Source: Teredinibacter haidensis (GTDB lineage: Bacteria > Pseudomonadota > Gammaproteobacteria > Pseudomonadales > Cellvibrionaceae). Taken from it: 64,000 bases of DNA. The position numbers and the translations under genes are program-made. Below, one piece after another: positions 1 through 9,088 of the stretch; the stretch's first letter is position 1; every line of letters starts with the position of its first letter. The notes below the pieces were generated by a model. It worked only from the letters and a program-made list of their open reading frames with translations. It was not told where the DNA came from and did not search any database. Location: positions 1,178,001 to 1,242,000 of the forward strand of contig NZ_CP060084.1 of assembly GCF_014211975.1 (NCBI RefSeq). Direction: 5' to 3'.

Positions 1-158
1 GTTGCTGTCATTTATTGCATGAGCCTATTAGTAAGCGCAGGGTTCGCGTAAAAGCACCGCACCTAAATCACGACATAGGTTTAGTCTGTTTTTGCTTACT
101 GAATACAGGTAAAGGCATGTAGAATCTGTGATCCACAGAAAGCCGATGGGCGGTAAAA

Positions 159-1982
159 ATGTTTAATGATCCTGTTGTATTGTTAGTGAGTGTTGGGCTT
201 ATATCTCTGGCGTGTCAATACCTTGCCTATAGATTAAAACTACCGGCCATTTTACCGCTGTTAATATCGGGTATTGTTCTGGGGCCAATACTTGGAGTGC
301 TGCATCCCGACGAGTTGTTTGGTGATTTATTGTTTCCCATTGTATCCCTTTCTGTCGCCATTATTTTATTTGAGGGCGCACTTACTTTACGTGTTCAAGA
401 TATTGCTGGCCATGGTTCTATGGTGCGCAACCTCTGTACAGTCGGCGTGGTGTTGACTTGGTTAGTGGTGACGCCAGCAGCGCATTTTATGCTTGGGGTT
501 AGTTGGCAGGTGGCCTTTCTATTTGGCGCAATTGTTACCGTAACTGGCCCTACAGTTGTTATCCCTATGCTACGTACGATTCGGCCGAGTTCTCGGGTGG
601 CAAATATATTACGTTGGGAAGGGATTATTATTGATCCTATTGGCGCTTTATTGGCCGTATTGGTATATGAATATATTGCCAGCGACCAAAATGCACTGTC
701 ACATACCCTGCAAGCATTCGGTTTAACGGTTGCTGTTGGCGTTGTGGTTGGCGCAGGGTTGGGGTACCTCATGGGTGTTGCGTTGCGTAACAACTGGATA
801 CCTCTTTACCTACAAAACACGGCGGTACTTACACTAATGCTGGGAGGGTTCGCTTTTTCCAATGTGTTGGCCCATGAGTCAGGTTTGTTGACGGTTACCA
901 TTATGGGTATTGGCTTAGCTAATATGAAGCATGTTGATGTGGACGACATATTAGAATTCAAAGAAACGTTAAGCGTGTTACTCATTTCAGCGCTATTTAT
1001 TTTGTTGGCTGCACGTATAAATTTTAGCGAGATACTCAGTATTGGCTGGGGGGCTGTTTTAGTCTTGGTTGTAATTATTTTTATCGCTCGCCCGTTGGGT
1101 GTATTCGCTTCGGCACTCGGTTCAGACATTACCGTTAACGAACGGTTGTTGCTTAGTTGGATAGCGCCGCGGGGCATTGTTGCGGCGGCGGTTTCGGCAT
1201 TGTTTGCCTTGCGGCTAGAAGCTCAGGGGGACGCACAGGCATCCATACTGGTTCCCATGGTTTTTCTGGTTATTATCTCAACTGTTGTTCTGCAAAGTTT
1301 AACATCGGTAACGGTGGCGAATTTGTTAAAGTTACGGGCTCCTTCTCCGAATGGAATATTAATATTCGGTACCAGTAAATTTGCACGGGCTTTAGCCAAG
1401 GGATTGATCGAGAATGGCATAACAGTACGTATGTGTGATACTAACTGGGACTCTATTGGTGAAGCGCGTATGGATAATATTCCAACTTATTACGGTAATC
1501 CTATATCTGAACACGCTGAGCGCACGTTGGATTTATCTGCAATAGGTCAGGTGTTAGTGCTATCGCCTTATCGGCAATTAAACCCATTGGTTACTTACCA
1601 CTTTGAATACACGATGGGAAAAGGGACGGTGCTTGCGTTAACGTCGGGTGAACAGGAAGGTAGAGCGAGCCACAAGGTATCAGAGGACTATGCGAAAAAG
1701 TTGGGCTTATTTAATGCAACGGCTACTTATGGACGCTTGGCGGGCTTGATAAGCCGCGGTGCAAAAATTAAAGGCACAAAATTATCTGAAACCTTTACCG
1801 AAGATCATTACCGTGAGACCTACGGTAATCGGGCAACACCGCTGTTTGCGGTTGATACTCAGGGGCACGTCTATTTTTATACCTTGGACAAGCCCATTAA
1901 GCCAAAAGCTGACTGGACGCTCGTAAGCTTGGTTGAGAACGAAGAATCTGCTGCGAGCGAGCCGGTTGAATCAATGAGTTAA
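159..1982 (+). CDS. CPA-family cation/proton antiporter with C-terminal RCK (TrkA-N) domain
   Basis: Inner-membrane sodium (or potassium)/proton exchanger, 607 aa. Residues 1 to about 390 are a run of hydrophobic segments typical of the CPA1/NhaP fold. They include a TGPTVVIP stretch near residues 129-136 and an E-x4-D motif ending at Asp159 (EGIIID), where antiporters carry their ion-binding acid. From about residue 399 (GILIFGTS) the protein becomes soluble and resembles a nucleotide-binding TrkA-N/RCK domain, which in related transporters senses NAD(H) or nucleotides and gates transport. The C-terminal 100 residues are polar and end in an acidic tail. The start ATG has only a weak GGGCGG-like ribosome site, but no better start lies inside. 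The gene stands alone and is convergent with the next one. The transported ion cannot be read from sequence. Family assignment is firm. Confidence 0.9.
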   Translation: MFNDPVVLLVSVGLISLACQYLAYRLKLPAILPLLISGIVLGPILGVLHPDELFGDLLFPIVSLSVAIILFEGALTLRVQDIAGHGSMVRNLCTVGVVLTWLVVTPAAHFMLGVSWQVAFLFGAIVTVTGPTVVIPMLRTIRPSSRVANILRWEGIIIDPIGALLAVLVYEYIASDQNALSHTLQAFGLTVAVGVVVGAGLGYLMGVALRNNWIPLYLQNTAVLTLMLGGFAFSNVLAHESGLLTVTIMGIGLANMKHVDVDDILEFKETLSVLLISALFILLAARINFSEILSIGWGAVLVLVVIIFIARPLGVFASALGSDITVNERLLLSWIAPRGIVAAAVSALFALRLEAQGDAQASILVPMVFLVIISTVVLQSLTSVTVANLLKLRAPSPNGILIFGTSKFARALAKGLIENGITVRMCDTNWDSIGEARMDNIPTYYGNPISEHAERTLDLSAIGQVLVLSPYRQLNPLVTYHFEYTMGKGTVLALTSGEQEGRASHKVSEDYAKKLGLFNATATYGRLAGLISRGAKIKGTKLSETFTEDHYRETYGNRATPLFAVDTQGHVYFYTLDKPIKPKADWTLVSLVENEESAASEPVESMS

Positions 1983-2038
1983 GGCGCTACTTAGGTACCG
2001 GTGTTTTAATTTGAGTCCAGTGCGTGTTTAGTTTCCGT

Positions 2039-2710
2039 TTAATGCAAACAGCATTTTTTATATTTTTTACCGCTGCCACAAGGGCAGGGATCGTTGCGGC
2101 CTGTTTTGGGGGCGGTGCGTAATACGGTTCCAGTATCGGTACTCTCGTCACTGCGCTGTTCAAACCAATAGCTGTGAAGTGCTCGTGCGGCAGGCTCTAT
2201 TTTTTGTTGCGATTGCCTGAATTCGGTTTCGCTCATTTTATCTAACTGTTCGTAGCCTGCGTAGGTGCCGTGCAGGGCAATGCGATCCAGATGGTGGCGC
2301 AGGTTCTTTGGCAGTTTTTCCCAGCCGCTCAGCGTGACGCCACGCATATAGCCAAAGCACCATTCGTCTACGATGTTATAGGTTTTAGCGTTAGCTTCCG
2401 TCTCGTTAAACAGTGCTTCAAATTCGCTTGAGCGCTCCAGTAGCATAAAAATGTTGTTGTTCATATGCTGTGTGGTAAACCGCATGAATTTTTCCATTTC
2501 TTCGGGCTTTTGCCACTCGGGCTCGGCACCTTGCCCTCCCCAGATTTCTGGGTACCAGACGCTGGGCATAACAGTGTTTGGGCTGGATACAATCGCGGTA
2601 AAAAAGCCATCCAATTCGCTCATGTCAATTATTGAGTTGTCGTTTTCGCAGCGGAAGATGATGCTCTCTACAAAATTCAGTTCGTCTTCTGTGAGGGGCG
2701 CGTAGTTCAT
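2039..2710 (-). CDS. UPF0149/YecA-family protein with SEC-C zinc motif
   Basis: Cytoplasmic protein of 223 aa. The first 180 residues match the YecA/UPF0149 helical family, including an early acidic stretch DMSELDGFF and the later EWCFGYMRG segment. The last 18 residues form a SEC-C motif (NDPCPCGSGKKYKKCC), the zinc-binding element also found at the SecA C-terminus. In related proteins SEC-C supports binding to ribosomes or to SecA/SecB, so a role in protein quality control or targeting is possible but inferred. The start ATG at 2710 is preceded on the minus strand by a GGGGTCTC... leader without a strong Shine-Dalgarno. It is monocistronic and convergent with the antiporter gene. Confidence 0.85.
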   Translation of the reverse strand: MNYAPLTEDELNFVESIIFRCENDNSIIDMSELDGFFTAIVSSPNTVMPSVWYPEIWGGQGAEPEWQKPEEMEKFMRFTTQHMNNNIFMLLERSSEFEALFNETEANAKTYNIVDEWCFGYMRGVTLSGWEKLPKNLRHHLDRIALHGTYAGYEQLDKMSETEFRQSQQKIEPAARALHSYWFEQRSDESTDTGTVLRTAPKTGRNDPCPCGSGKKYKKCCLH

Positions 2711-3004
2711 GGTGGGGTCTCTATTGGGTTGAATAGCGAAGGCGCGGGGTGCTTGGGGATTTTAACGTATTTACGCTGATATTTTACCTTTTAACGTAGA
2801 CAGATGGCACATGAGCTAACAGGTAATACCTGTCTTGCATTTTACGTCGATTTTTTGTTTAGGTGTGTCGGTCGCGAGGGGGCACAAATAGGTGTTCGTT
2901 ATCAGCAGGGAATTGGCTGAAATTTAATCTGTGTCCCTTGGGGGCAGACGTCCAGTTTACCCGGAGTGCATTACAATGCTCCGCTGATTTATTGAGGGGG
3001 TTAT

Positions 3005-3820
3005 ATGTATACGTTTCATCAAATGCCTGCCCTGGGCTACGGCACCTGGAATAGAACCGCAGAAGAAACCTACAACGGGGTGATTACCGCACTGGAGGTT
3101 GGTTATCGACATATCGATACAGCACAGAATTATGAGAATGAGGTGGATGTTGGCAAAGCCTTAACCGATAGTGGCTTGAAGCGTCAAGACATCTTTCTAA
3201 CGACAAAAGTTAAACCGGAGAATTATGGTTCTGGCGTAATTTTACCTTCTGTTAGAGAGAGTTTGGAAAAGCTGCAGACTGAACAAGTGGATTTGCTGTT
3301 ACTGCATTACCCGTCGATTAATAATGAATACCCGATGGAGGATTACGTCGCGCAGTTAGCAGAGGTGTATGCTCTGGGCTTATGTCGACATATAGGTGTT
3401 TCGAATTTCACGATTCCGTTGATTGATCAGGCTATTGGGTTGTTGGGTGATGGGATATTGGTAAATAACCAGGTTGAACTTCATCCGTTTATGCAAAATA
3501 GGCCTATTGCCGGCCACTGTAAGTCGCTTGGCGTTTCAATAACGGCTTATTCGCCTATTGCGCGTGGAGGGGTTGTTGGTGAGCCTGTTTTAAACACAAT
3601 TGCGCAACGGCATGAGGCCACAGAGTCTCAAGTTAGTTTGGCGTTTTTGATGGCGGAAGGGTATACCGTAATTCCAGCTGCCCGATCACGTGAACGTATC
3701 GAGGAAAACTTTTTATCCTCAAACCTAAGCCTGAGTATTGAGGAGATTGAGAAAATTCGCACACTCGATGCTGGCAAGCGTTTGGTCGACGGGCCCTGGT
3801 GTCCGAAGTGGGATGTGTAG
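3005..3820 (+). CDS. Aldo/keto reductase (2,5-diketo-D-gluconate reductase type)
   Basis: NADPH-dependent carbonyl reductase of 271 aa, the full length of small bacterial AKRs such as DkgB. The catalytic tetrad is visible: Asp38 and Tyr43 (HIDTAQNYENE), Lys68 (TTKVKP) and His101 (LLLHYP). The GVSNF motif follows near residue 130, and the C-terminal NADP-binding motif is present as IPAARSRERIEEN. It would reduce small aldehydes or keto sugars in the cytoplasm; the substrate is not determinable. The ATG follows a GAGGGGG ribosome site at about 2995-3000 with good spacing. Single gene, with no obvious operon partner. Confidence 0.93.
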   Translation: MYTFHQMPALGYGTWNRTAEETYNGVITALEVGYRHIDTAQNYENEVDVGKALTDSGLKRQDIFLTTKVKPENYGSGVILPSVRESLEKLQTEQVDLLLLHYPSINNEYPMEDYVAQLAEVYALGLCRHIGVSNFTIPLIDQAIGLLGDGILVNNQVELHPFMQNRPIAGHCKSLGVSITAYSPIARGGVVGEPVLNTIAQRHEATESQVSLAFLMAEGYTVIPAARSRERIEENFLSSNLSLSIEEIEKIRTLDAGKRLVDGPWCPKWDV

Positions 3821-4151
3821 CGAGCAGGCTTTGCAAGGCCATGTAGAAAGCGCTTAGGCGGCTCATCTGCCTTTTAACTTCGAAGAGCTGGGCTCTGTGT
3901 TCGTGACGACGGTCTTTGGTGTCGAGAGTCCGGCGCCTGGCCTACTAGACGATGCTATGGTTCGTTTTGGTGGTGAACACTAAATCCTATACATCGCGTA
4001 CTGGCTTTTTGATGGCTCCAGAAGGAAATGCAAAAATCCTATGGCGCTTGATCTTTGTGAGGCTGTGATTATCAAACCCTATCTTTTAAAACGGCGTGCC
4101 AGTGCAATACTGCTAAACTAGCGGCCTGCTAGTTCGTCTTTTAACTCATTC
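3821..4151. other. Intergenic region with a short coding-like remnant and a hairpin
   Basis: A frame without a start codon is open on the plus strand from about 3859 to the TAA at 3981-3983. It reads like protein (ending AMVRFGGEH) and may be the tail of a lost gene; I do not recognise the family. A perfect 7-bp inverted repeat AACTAGC/GCTAGTT at 4116-4134, followed by CGTCTTTT, lies just ahead of yaeQ and could be a terminator or leader hairpin. Confidence 0.3.
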
Positions 4152-4163
4152 ATGGGTTTGTTT

Positions 4164-4697
4164 ATGGCTTTAAGCTCCACTATTTATAAATTTACCATTG
4201 CGCTTTCTGATTTAGATCGCCATTACTACGACACGTTAAATCTTACCGTTGCGCAGCACCCTAGTGAGAGTCTTGAGCGTGTAATGGCCAGGGTATTGGC
4301 ATACTGTTTACACGCAGAGGAATTTTTGGCATTTACCAAGGGCTTGTCCACTCCGGAAACTCCAGATATTTGGGCGAAAAGCCTCGATGGTCAAATCAGC
4401 GTATGGATTGAGATGGGAGAGCCCGCGGCCGATAAACTTAAAAAAGCGAGCCGTGTTGCTGAGGAGGTATGGGTGTATTCGTTCAATAGTAAATCCACTG
4501 TTTGGTGGCAGCAGGAGCAGGCTAAAATTGCACCGCTAGCCGTTAGGGTGCGGCAGTTTAGCTGGCCCGAAATCGTGGCTCTTGCTGCATTGGTTGAACG
4601 CACTATGGCGTTTTCGGTCACTATTTCGGGCGATTCGGCTTTTATCGCTACCGGCCAGGGCGAGTGTGAGCTGAGTTGGCAGGCGTTAAAGGATTAA
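4164..4697 (+). CDS. yaeQ: YaeQ family protein
   Basis: Cytoplasmic protein of 177 aa matching the YaeQ family over its whole length: the N-terminal STIYKFTIALSDLDRHYY signature, MARVLAYCLHAEE, and the WAKSLDGQISVWIEMGEP strand region. YaeQ adopts a PD-(D/E)XK nuclease-like fold. Its cellular role is not settled, although the E. coli gene was once linked to haemolysin expression as a suppressor of rfaH loss. The chosen start is the second ATG (MALSSTIYKF), because family members begin there. An in-frame ATG four codons upstream at 4152 would add MGLF. The gene stands alone. Confidence 0.9.
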   Translation: MALSSTIYKFTIALSDLDRHYYDTLNLTVAQHPSESLERVMARVLAYCLHAEEFLAFTKGLSTPETPDIWAKSLDGQISVWIEMGEPAADKLKKASRVAEEVWVYSFNSKSTVWWQQEQAKIAPLAVRVRQFSWPEIVALAALVERTMAFSVTISGDSAFIATGQGECELSWQALKD

Positions 4698-4838
4698 TGT
4701 TTGCTGGTTTAGGTTTAGGTTTAGGTTGAAACGTCTAAGCCGGCGGTTAAAAATGATTTATGCGGTTATCGCGCGAGTTAATATGCTCGTTCGGTATGAG
4801 GAAGCTTCGCTTCTGTACATTTTTGCTTAATGCCAGAG

Positions 4839-5564
4839 TTAGCTTTTCACGCAAACATAAATACTGTTTGTCGCGTCTTTGTTTTGGAATGGGTTGTAGA
4901 ACGAAACGACGTGTGCTTCAACTTTGTCGAAGACTGTGGCCAGTAGAGTTTGGAAGTTTTCATCGGGTAAGTCTTGGGACCACATGGCGAATACGCCGCC
5001 GGGAAGAAGTTGTCTGGCCATCGCTCCGAGGTTTTCGGTGCTGTAAAAACTGGCGTTACTCTGATTTAGAAAGGCGGTGGGGGAGTGATCGATATCGAGC
5101 AGGATGGCGTCGAAACGTTTGCCCGGTTGAGTGCGATCAAATCCTCCGGTTGAGTTTTGTACGGCCAGGTCAAAAAAGCTCGCATGCACGTAGTGGCAGC
5201 GTCCATCGGCATTTAAAGCAGTGCCTAACGGCACCTTTTCATCTCGATGCCAGCCAATAACCGTTTCCAGCGCGTCTACCACCAGCAGTGATTCAATACG
5301 AGGATCTCTAAGCGCGGCTTCGGCGGTGTAGCCTAGGCCCAAGCCCCCTACAACTACCTGCAGCTCTTCGCCTTCTACCGAGGCTAGCCCTATCGTCGCA
5401 AGTGCAATTTCGGCATCTACAAACATGCTGGACATCAAAAACTCTTCACCCAGCCTTACTTCGTAGATAGGGTCCTGGCCCAGGGCTGGGATTACACGTC
5501 GGCGCAGCGATACTTCACCGAGTGGTGAAGGCTGGCTATCAATTTCTTCAAATAAAAGGGACAT
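4839..5564 (-). CDS. Spermidine synthase-like (class I methyltransferase fold) protein
   Basis: Cytoplasmic protein of 241 aa with the Rossmann core of polyamine aminopropyltransferases. It has a glycine-rich nucleotide loop GGLGLGYTAEAAL near residue 73, an acidic strand end LLVVDALE, an ILLDIDHSP motif near residue 155 in the place of the catalytic aspartate loop, and a C-terminal MWSQDLPD segment. It lacks the N-terminal tetramerisation hairpin and the YHE-type substrate motifs of SpeE. It is therefore better called a spermidine-synthase-like protein than true SpeE; such proteins are common in proteobacteria and of unknown substrate. It is divergently transcribed from yajD with a 70-bp gap that must hold both promoters. 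Confidence 0.8.
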   Translation of the reverse strand: MSLLFEEIDSQPSPLGEVSLRRRVIPALGQDPIYEVRLGEEFLMSSMFVDAEIALATIGLASVEGEELQVVVGGLGLGYTAEAALRDPRIESLLVVDALETVIGWHRDEKVPLGTALNADGRCHYVHASFFDLAVQNSTGGFDRTQPGKRFDAILLDIDHSPTAFLNQSNASFYSTENLGAMARQLLPGGVFAMWSQDLPDENFQTLLATVFDKVEAHVVSFYNPFQNKDATNSIYVCVKS

Positions 5565-5635
5565 TTGGGCCTCAAGTTTTGGGTGCGAGAGCGTATACTA
5601 ACACGTACTGCTTCCGGTATTTTTAGAGGGTTTTT

Positions 5636-6007
5636 ATGGTTATGCGTAATTCTGATTTGGGCAAAGTAGATCGTGTACTCGCTGAGCAGCGGGAATATAT
5701 CGCCAAGCGAGAGAAGGGCTATCGTGAAAAATCCTTAAAGCTCTACCCTTGGATTTGTGGGCGTTGCAGCCGGGAATTTAACCATAAAAACTTGCGAGAG
5801 CTCACGGTTCATCACCGTGATCACAATCATGATAACAATCCTTCTGATGGTAGCAATTGGGAGCTACTTTGTATCTATTGTCACGATGAGGAGCACACCA
5901 AGTTCGAAAACCAAGTTCAATTTGGTAACCGGGCGGAAAAAGAAATTGCTCCCGCGACTTACAATCCGTTTGCTGGATTAAAAGAGAAATTGGAGAAGGG
6001 GGAGTAA
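5636..6007 (+). CDS. yajD: YajD family HNH nuclease
   Basis: Small HNH-fold protein of 123 aa. Zinc-binding CxxC pairs (ICGRC near residue 41 and CIYC near residue 80) flank the HNH core LTVHHRDHNHDNNPSDGSNW, which carries the catalytic histidines, and HDEEH follows. This is the standard YajD layout, and the length is normal. Members are putative nucleases without an assigned biological role. A GAGGG ribosome site at 5626-5630 sits 5 nt from the ATG at 5636, which favours this start over the ATG two codons later. Confidence 0.92.
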   Translation: MVMRNSDLGKVDRVLAEQREYIAKREKGYREKSLKLYPWICGRCSREFNHKNLRELTVHHRDHNHDNNPSDGSNWELLCIYCHDEEHTKFENQVQFGNRAEKEIAPATYNPFAGLKEKLEKGE

Positions 6008-6259
6008 ATAACTTCCTTAAGGGTGAGGGTAATGGGAAAGGTGTGTGGAAGGCTTTTTTTTTCTCATACTTAAATATGTGCTGGCTAGTTCCATTTTTTG
6101 AAATTTATTTTTGGATGGGGTTGCTCGTGAATTGAGGGGGGGTAACGATTTTACTTTAGGGCGCCGATGCCAAGCGTTTGTTATTGCGCCTAAAAAAGCG
6201 CTGGCAACGAGCAGACGCGTCTGCCGTCTAAAAATATTGCTACAATTGAAAGTCTTTTT

Positions 6260-6284
6260 CCCTAATCGGCGTGACGGATTAGGG
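6260..6284 (+). terminator. Hairpin, possible intrinsic terminator
   Basis: Inverted repeat CCCTAATC/GATTAGGG around a 9-nt loop, followed by CCTTTCTATTTT. The stem is perfect over 8 bp but only moderately GC-rich and the U-run is interrupted. It lies about 250 nt beyond yajD, so it may end that transcript or an unrecognised small RNA. Confidence 0.4.
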
Positions 6285-6839
6285 CCTTTCTATTTTCCTA
6301 GGTGTCGTTGTACATGGGGTGTGTTGAGGCTGCCCCTGGAATCTACTCTATAGGTGTAATCGGTTAACATAGTTGCTGTAGTTTAGATGTGGAGTTGTAG
6401 CTTGTTTTCCGCTATTTCCCCTTGCCATAAGGGTTCATGGTTTTATCTTCGCGAAATATAATCATTTATTAGTAAGGTTTTTGTGACAGAGTAGGTTCGG
6501 TGGCGCATTTTTTATTCCCAAGGACTAAAGGAACGACATATAATCGTCGGAACGACTATTAAACGTTGTGTTCAATGTTACGGTTCATAAGAAAAATATT
6601 CTATCGACTCTAGTTAATACATTATTGGCGTTTAGTCATACATAAATCAGATGTTGCTAGCCATAATAAAATTACACCTTAGCGCTCTGGTTTGTTTGTT
6701 CCTCCCAATATTTTATTGCGGTAAAGCCGGGAGCTTTCGCCGCTGAAAGTGAGTAGGATTTTTTGTGGCGATCAGAAAATAATAATAATTTAATAGTATT
6801 TAATCTCGGTATCTTTCTTTCGGGAAATATATTTACCAG

Positions 6840-6957
6840 CAGGCTGTTGAAAGACTATCTGCGTTGCCAGCGCGGCGTTAAAAATGCTCATTTTTCGCTA
6901 TGAAATCCGGTTTTACGCCTATTTTCACCCTGAGCTGACGGCCTCGTTTACGTTTTC
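6840..6957. repeat. Possible insertion-sequence or MITE end remnant
   Basis: The stretch begins GCAGGCTGTTGAAAGAC and continues with GCGGCGTTAAAAATGCTC, which resembles the terminal regions of mobile elements scattered through many proteobacterial genomes. No transposase frame and no second terminus (a GTCTTTCAACAGCC-like end) were found nearby, so at most this is a decayed end or a non-autonomous repeat. Based on pattern memory only. Confidence 0.25.
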
Positions 6958-7151
6958 AGAAAATAGTTAGCTACTTTTTTAAGGGTCGTTCTACTCAGTA
7001 CGTCATTTAATAATGAATTGGCTGCGAATAGAGTGGTTAAGTAGCTAGTTTTTGAACCATTTGTCGATTTCAGGCATCAGGCTGTTTACTGGCTGGTTAA
7101 CGGCCCGTAGCTTTTTTAGACTTAATAAATCATGTTTAAGAGGACCATGTT

Positions 7152-9005
7152 ATGGATAAATTAATCAAATCCGCTAATCCCTTTTTAAGAGCGGCTAGAC
7201 GCTCTGTGGGTATTATTAGTGTAAGTGCCGCTCTGGTGGCTACATCTCAGGCTGCGTTGGCGGCATGTGATTATGAGGTATCGAACGAGTGGGGTTCCGG
7301 TTTTACTGCGAGCATTGTTATTACCAACTCTACGTCCACTGCGGTGAATGGTTGGGATGTTGAATGGCAATACAGCGGAGATAACCGTATTACCAGTCTT
7401 TGGAATGCTAATTTGTCTGGCAGCAACCCATACTCGGCCAGTGATATTGGCTGGAATGGTTCTATTCAGCCAGGCCAGTCTGTGCAATTCGGATTTCAGG
7501 GTACGTCGGGTGGAACTGCAGAAGTTCCGGCGGTGACCGGAGCTGTATGTAGCGGCTCCTCGTCCTCCAGCAGCAGTTCTTCTTCAAGCAGTTCAAGCTC
7601 GTCGTCCAGTAGCAGTTCTTCTTCAAGCAGTTCGAGTTCGTCGTCCAGCAGTAGCTCTTCTACTAGCAGCTCTAGCTCTTCGAATGGTTCGTGCGAAGAT
7701 ATGTGTAAGTGGTATCAGGATGATCCTCGACCACTGTGCGAAAATCAGGATACCGGTTGGGGGTGGGAGAATAGCCAGAGCTGCATTGGCCGCACCACTT
7801 GCCTGTCACAAAGCGGCACTGGGGGTATAGTTAGTAGTTGTAGCAGTTCCTCCAGTTCAAGCTCTTCAAGCAGTAGCTCTTCAAGCAGTAGCTCTTCAAG
7901 CAGTAGCTCTTCAAGCAGTAGCAGTAGCTCTTCAAGCAGTAGCAGTAGCTCTTCTTCCTCAAGTTCCAGCGGTACCACGGACAATCTTTACTCTTTGGCA
8001 GATTTCCCACTTGGTGTTGCTGTTTCTGCGGGGAACGAAAGCCGTAGCTTTCTGAATATTACAGAGAAACAAACTACGATTAAGCAGCATTTCAGCCAGC
8101 TTACAGCCGGTAATATTATGAAAATGAGTTACCTACACCCCTCTGAAAACAGCTATAGCTACGATAATGCTGATGCTTTGGTGGCTTGGGCTAATTCAAA
8201 CGGTCTGAGCGTACATGGCCATACCTTTATTTGGCATTCCGATTATCAGGTGCCTGATTTCATGAAGAATTACAGCGGTGATTTTGAAGCGATGTTGGAT
8301 GAGCACGTAACTAATATCGCCTCTCATTTTGCTGGCAAACTGGCAAGCTGGGACGTTGTGAACGAAGCGATTGATGAGAATCAGTCCAACTGTTATCGCA
8401 ACTCTGTGTTCTATCAGAAACTGGGGAGTGATTACATTCCTAATGCATTCCATGCGGCACGTGCAGCGGATCCAAGTGCAGACCTCTATTACAACGATTA
8501 TGATACCGAAGGTGGTAACAGTAATAAGCTGAATTGTTTGCTGGATATTGTGGATAATTTACAGGCCCAAGACGTACCTATCGATGGCGTAGGTTTCCAG
8601 ATGCACGTTCAGATTGATTGGCCGAGCTCTAGTAGTATTGCAACCGCGTTTCAAGCCGTTGTTGATCGTGGTTTGAAGGTGAAAATTACCGAGCTGGATG
8701 TACCAATCAACAACCCTTACGCGGATGCCGCGTTCCCTCAGTACAGCAGCTATACAGCGGAAGCGGCAGACAAACAGAAGCAACGTTATAAGTCGATTAT
8801 TCAGACCTACCTCGATGTTGTGCCTGCCCATTTGCGTGGTGGTATTACGGTGTGGGGATTGTGGGATGGCGACAGCTGGCTGTTGGAATTTGATGAGCGC
8901 CAGGGTGCCGATGATTGGCCATTATTATTTTCCGGCCCTTCAAATGGGCCCTATGAGCCAAAGGCGGCGTTTGACGGTGTAGCAGAAGCCCTGCTAGGGC
9001 AGTAA
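7152..9005 (+). CDS. Secreted endo-1,4-beta-xylanase, CBM2-CBM10-GH10 with poly-serine linkers
   Basis: Extracellular enzyme of 617 aa that would bind cellulose or xylan and cut the xylan backbone. Order: signal peptide to about residue 37 (cleavage after ALA); CBM2 from Cys39 to Cys133, with the expected terminal cysteines and surface Trp residues; poly-Ser linker about 134-177; CBM10 from Cys181 to about Cys230; second poly-Ser linker to about 273; GH10 catalytic domain about 278-615. The acid/base is Glu405 (WDVVNEAID) and the nucleophile Glu514 (ITELDVPI); HGHTFIWHSD and GVGFQMHVQ are also present. Serine linkers of this kind are a hallmark of Cellvibrionaceae carbohydrate enzymes. The start is supported by an AAGAGGA ribosome site. 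The gene is monocistronic, with a terminator straight after it. Confidence 0.97.
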   Translation: MDKLIKSANPFLRAARRSVGIISVSAALVATSQAALAACDYEVSNEWGSGFTASIVITNSTSTAVNGWDVEWQYSGDNRITSLWNANLSGSNPYSASDIGWNGSIQPGQSVQFGFQGTSGGTAEVPAVTGAVCSGSSSSSSSSSSSSSSSSSSSSSSSSSSSSSSSSSSSTSSSSSSNGSCEDMCKWYQDDPRPLCENQDTGWGWENSQSCIGRTTCLSQSGTGGIVSSCSSSSSSSSSSSSSSSSSSSSSSSSSSSSSSSSSSSSSSSSSSSGTTDNLYSLADFPLGVAVSAGNESRSFLNITEKQTTIKQHFSQLTAGNIMKMSYLHPSENSYSYDNADALVAWANSNGLSVHGHTFIWHSDYQVPDFMKNYSGDFEAMLDEHVTNIASHFAGKLASWDVVNEAIDENQSNCYRNSVFYQKLGSDYIPNAFHAARAADPSADLYYNDYDTEGGNSNKLNCLLDIVDNLQAQDVPIDGVGFQMHVQIDWPSSSSIATAFQAVVDRGLKVKITELDVPINNPYADAAFPQYSSYTAEAADKQKQRYKSIIQTYLDVVPAHLRGGITVWGLWDGDSWLLEFDERQGADDWPLLFSGPSNGPYEPKAAFDGVAEALLGQ

Positions 9006-9031
9006 TACTCGGCTAAAGGTGTCTGCACTCT

Positions 9032-9069
9032 AAGCGCAACCAGTGAATTTGGCTGCGCTTTTTCTTTTT
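9032..9069 (+). terminator. Intrinsic terminator of the xylanase gene
   Basis: Stem AAGCGCA/TGCGCTT, extended by CC/GG across a small mismatch, followed directly by TTTCTTTTT. It lies 27 nt after the xylanase stop and 20 nt before the convergent thioesterase stop. Confidence 0.8.
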
Positions 9070-9088
9070 GTTTCTCTTCTCTCGTTCA

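Larger units (their letters stand above)
6008..7151. other. Long non-coding region upstream of the xylanase gene
   Basis: About 1.1 kb without a convincing gene. It is AT-rich and holds two structures listed separately: an 8-bp stem hairpin at 6260-6284 and a possible mobile-element end at 6840-6957. The last 15 nt before the xylanase ATG contain a clear AAGAGGA ribosome site at about 7138-7144. Its size suggests a complex promoter for the xylanase, but no operator could be identified by eye. Confidence 0.5.

Noticed and set aside
2863..3054. Plus-strand frame overlapping the aldo/keto reductase start
   Set aside because: Shadow frame with atypical composition; the AKR start has its own ribosome site.
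4839..5564. True spermidine synthase SpeE
   Set aside because: Only the Rossmann core is present; the N-terminal hairpin and substrate motifs are missing.
7745..7984. Antisense frame in the serine-linker region reading Leu/Glu repeats
   Set aside because: It is the reverse reading of the Ser-codon repeats of the xylanase gene, without a ribosome site or family match.
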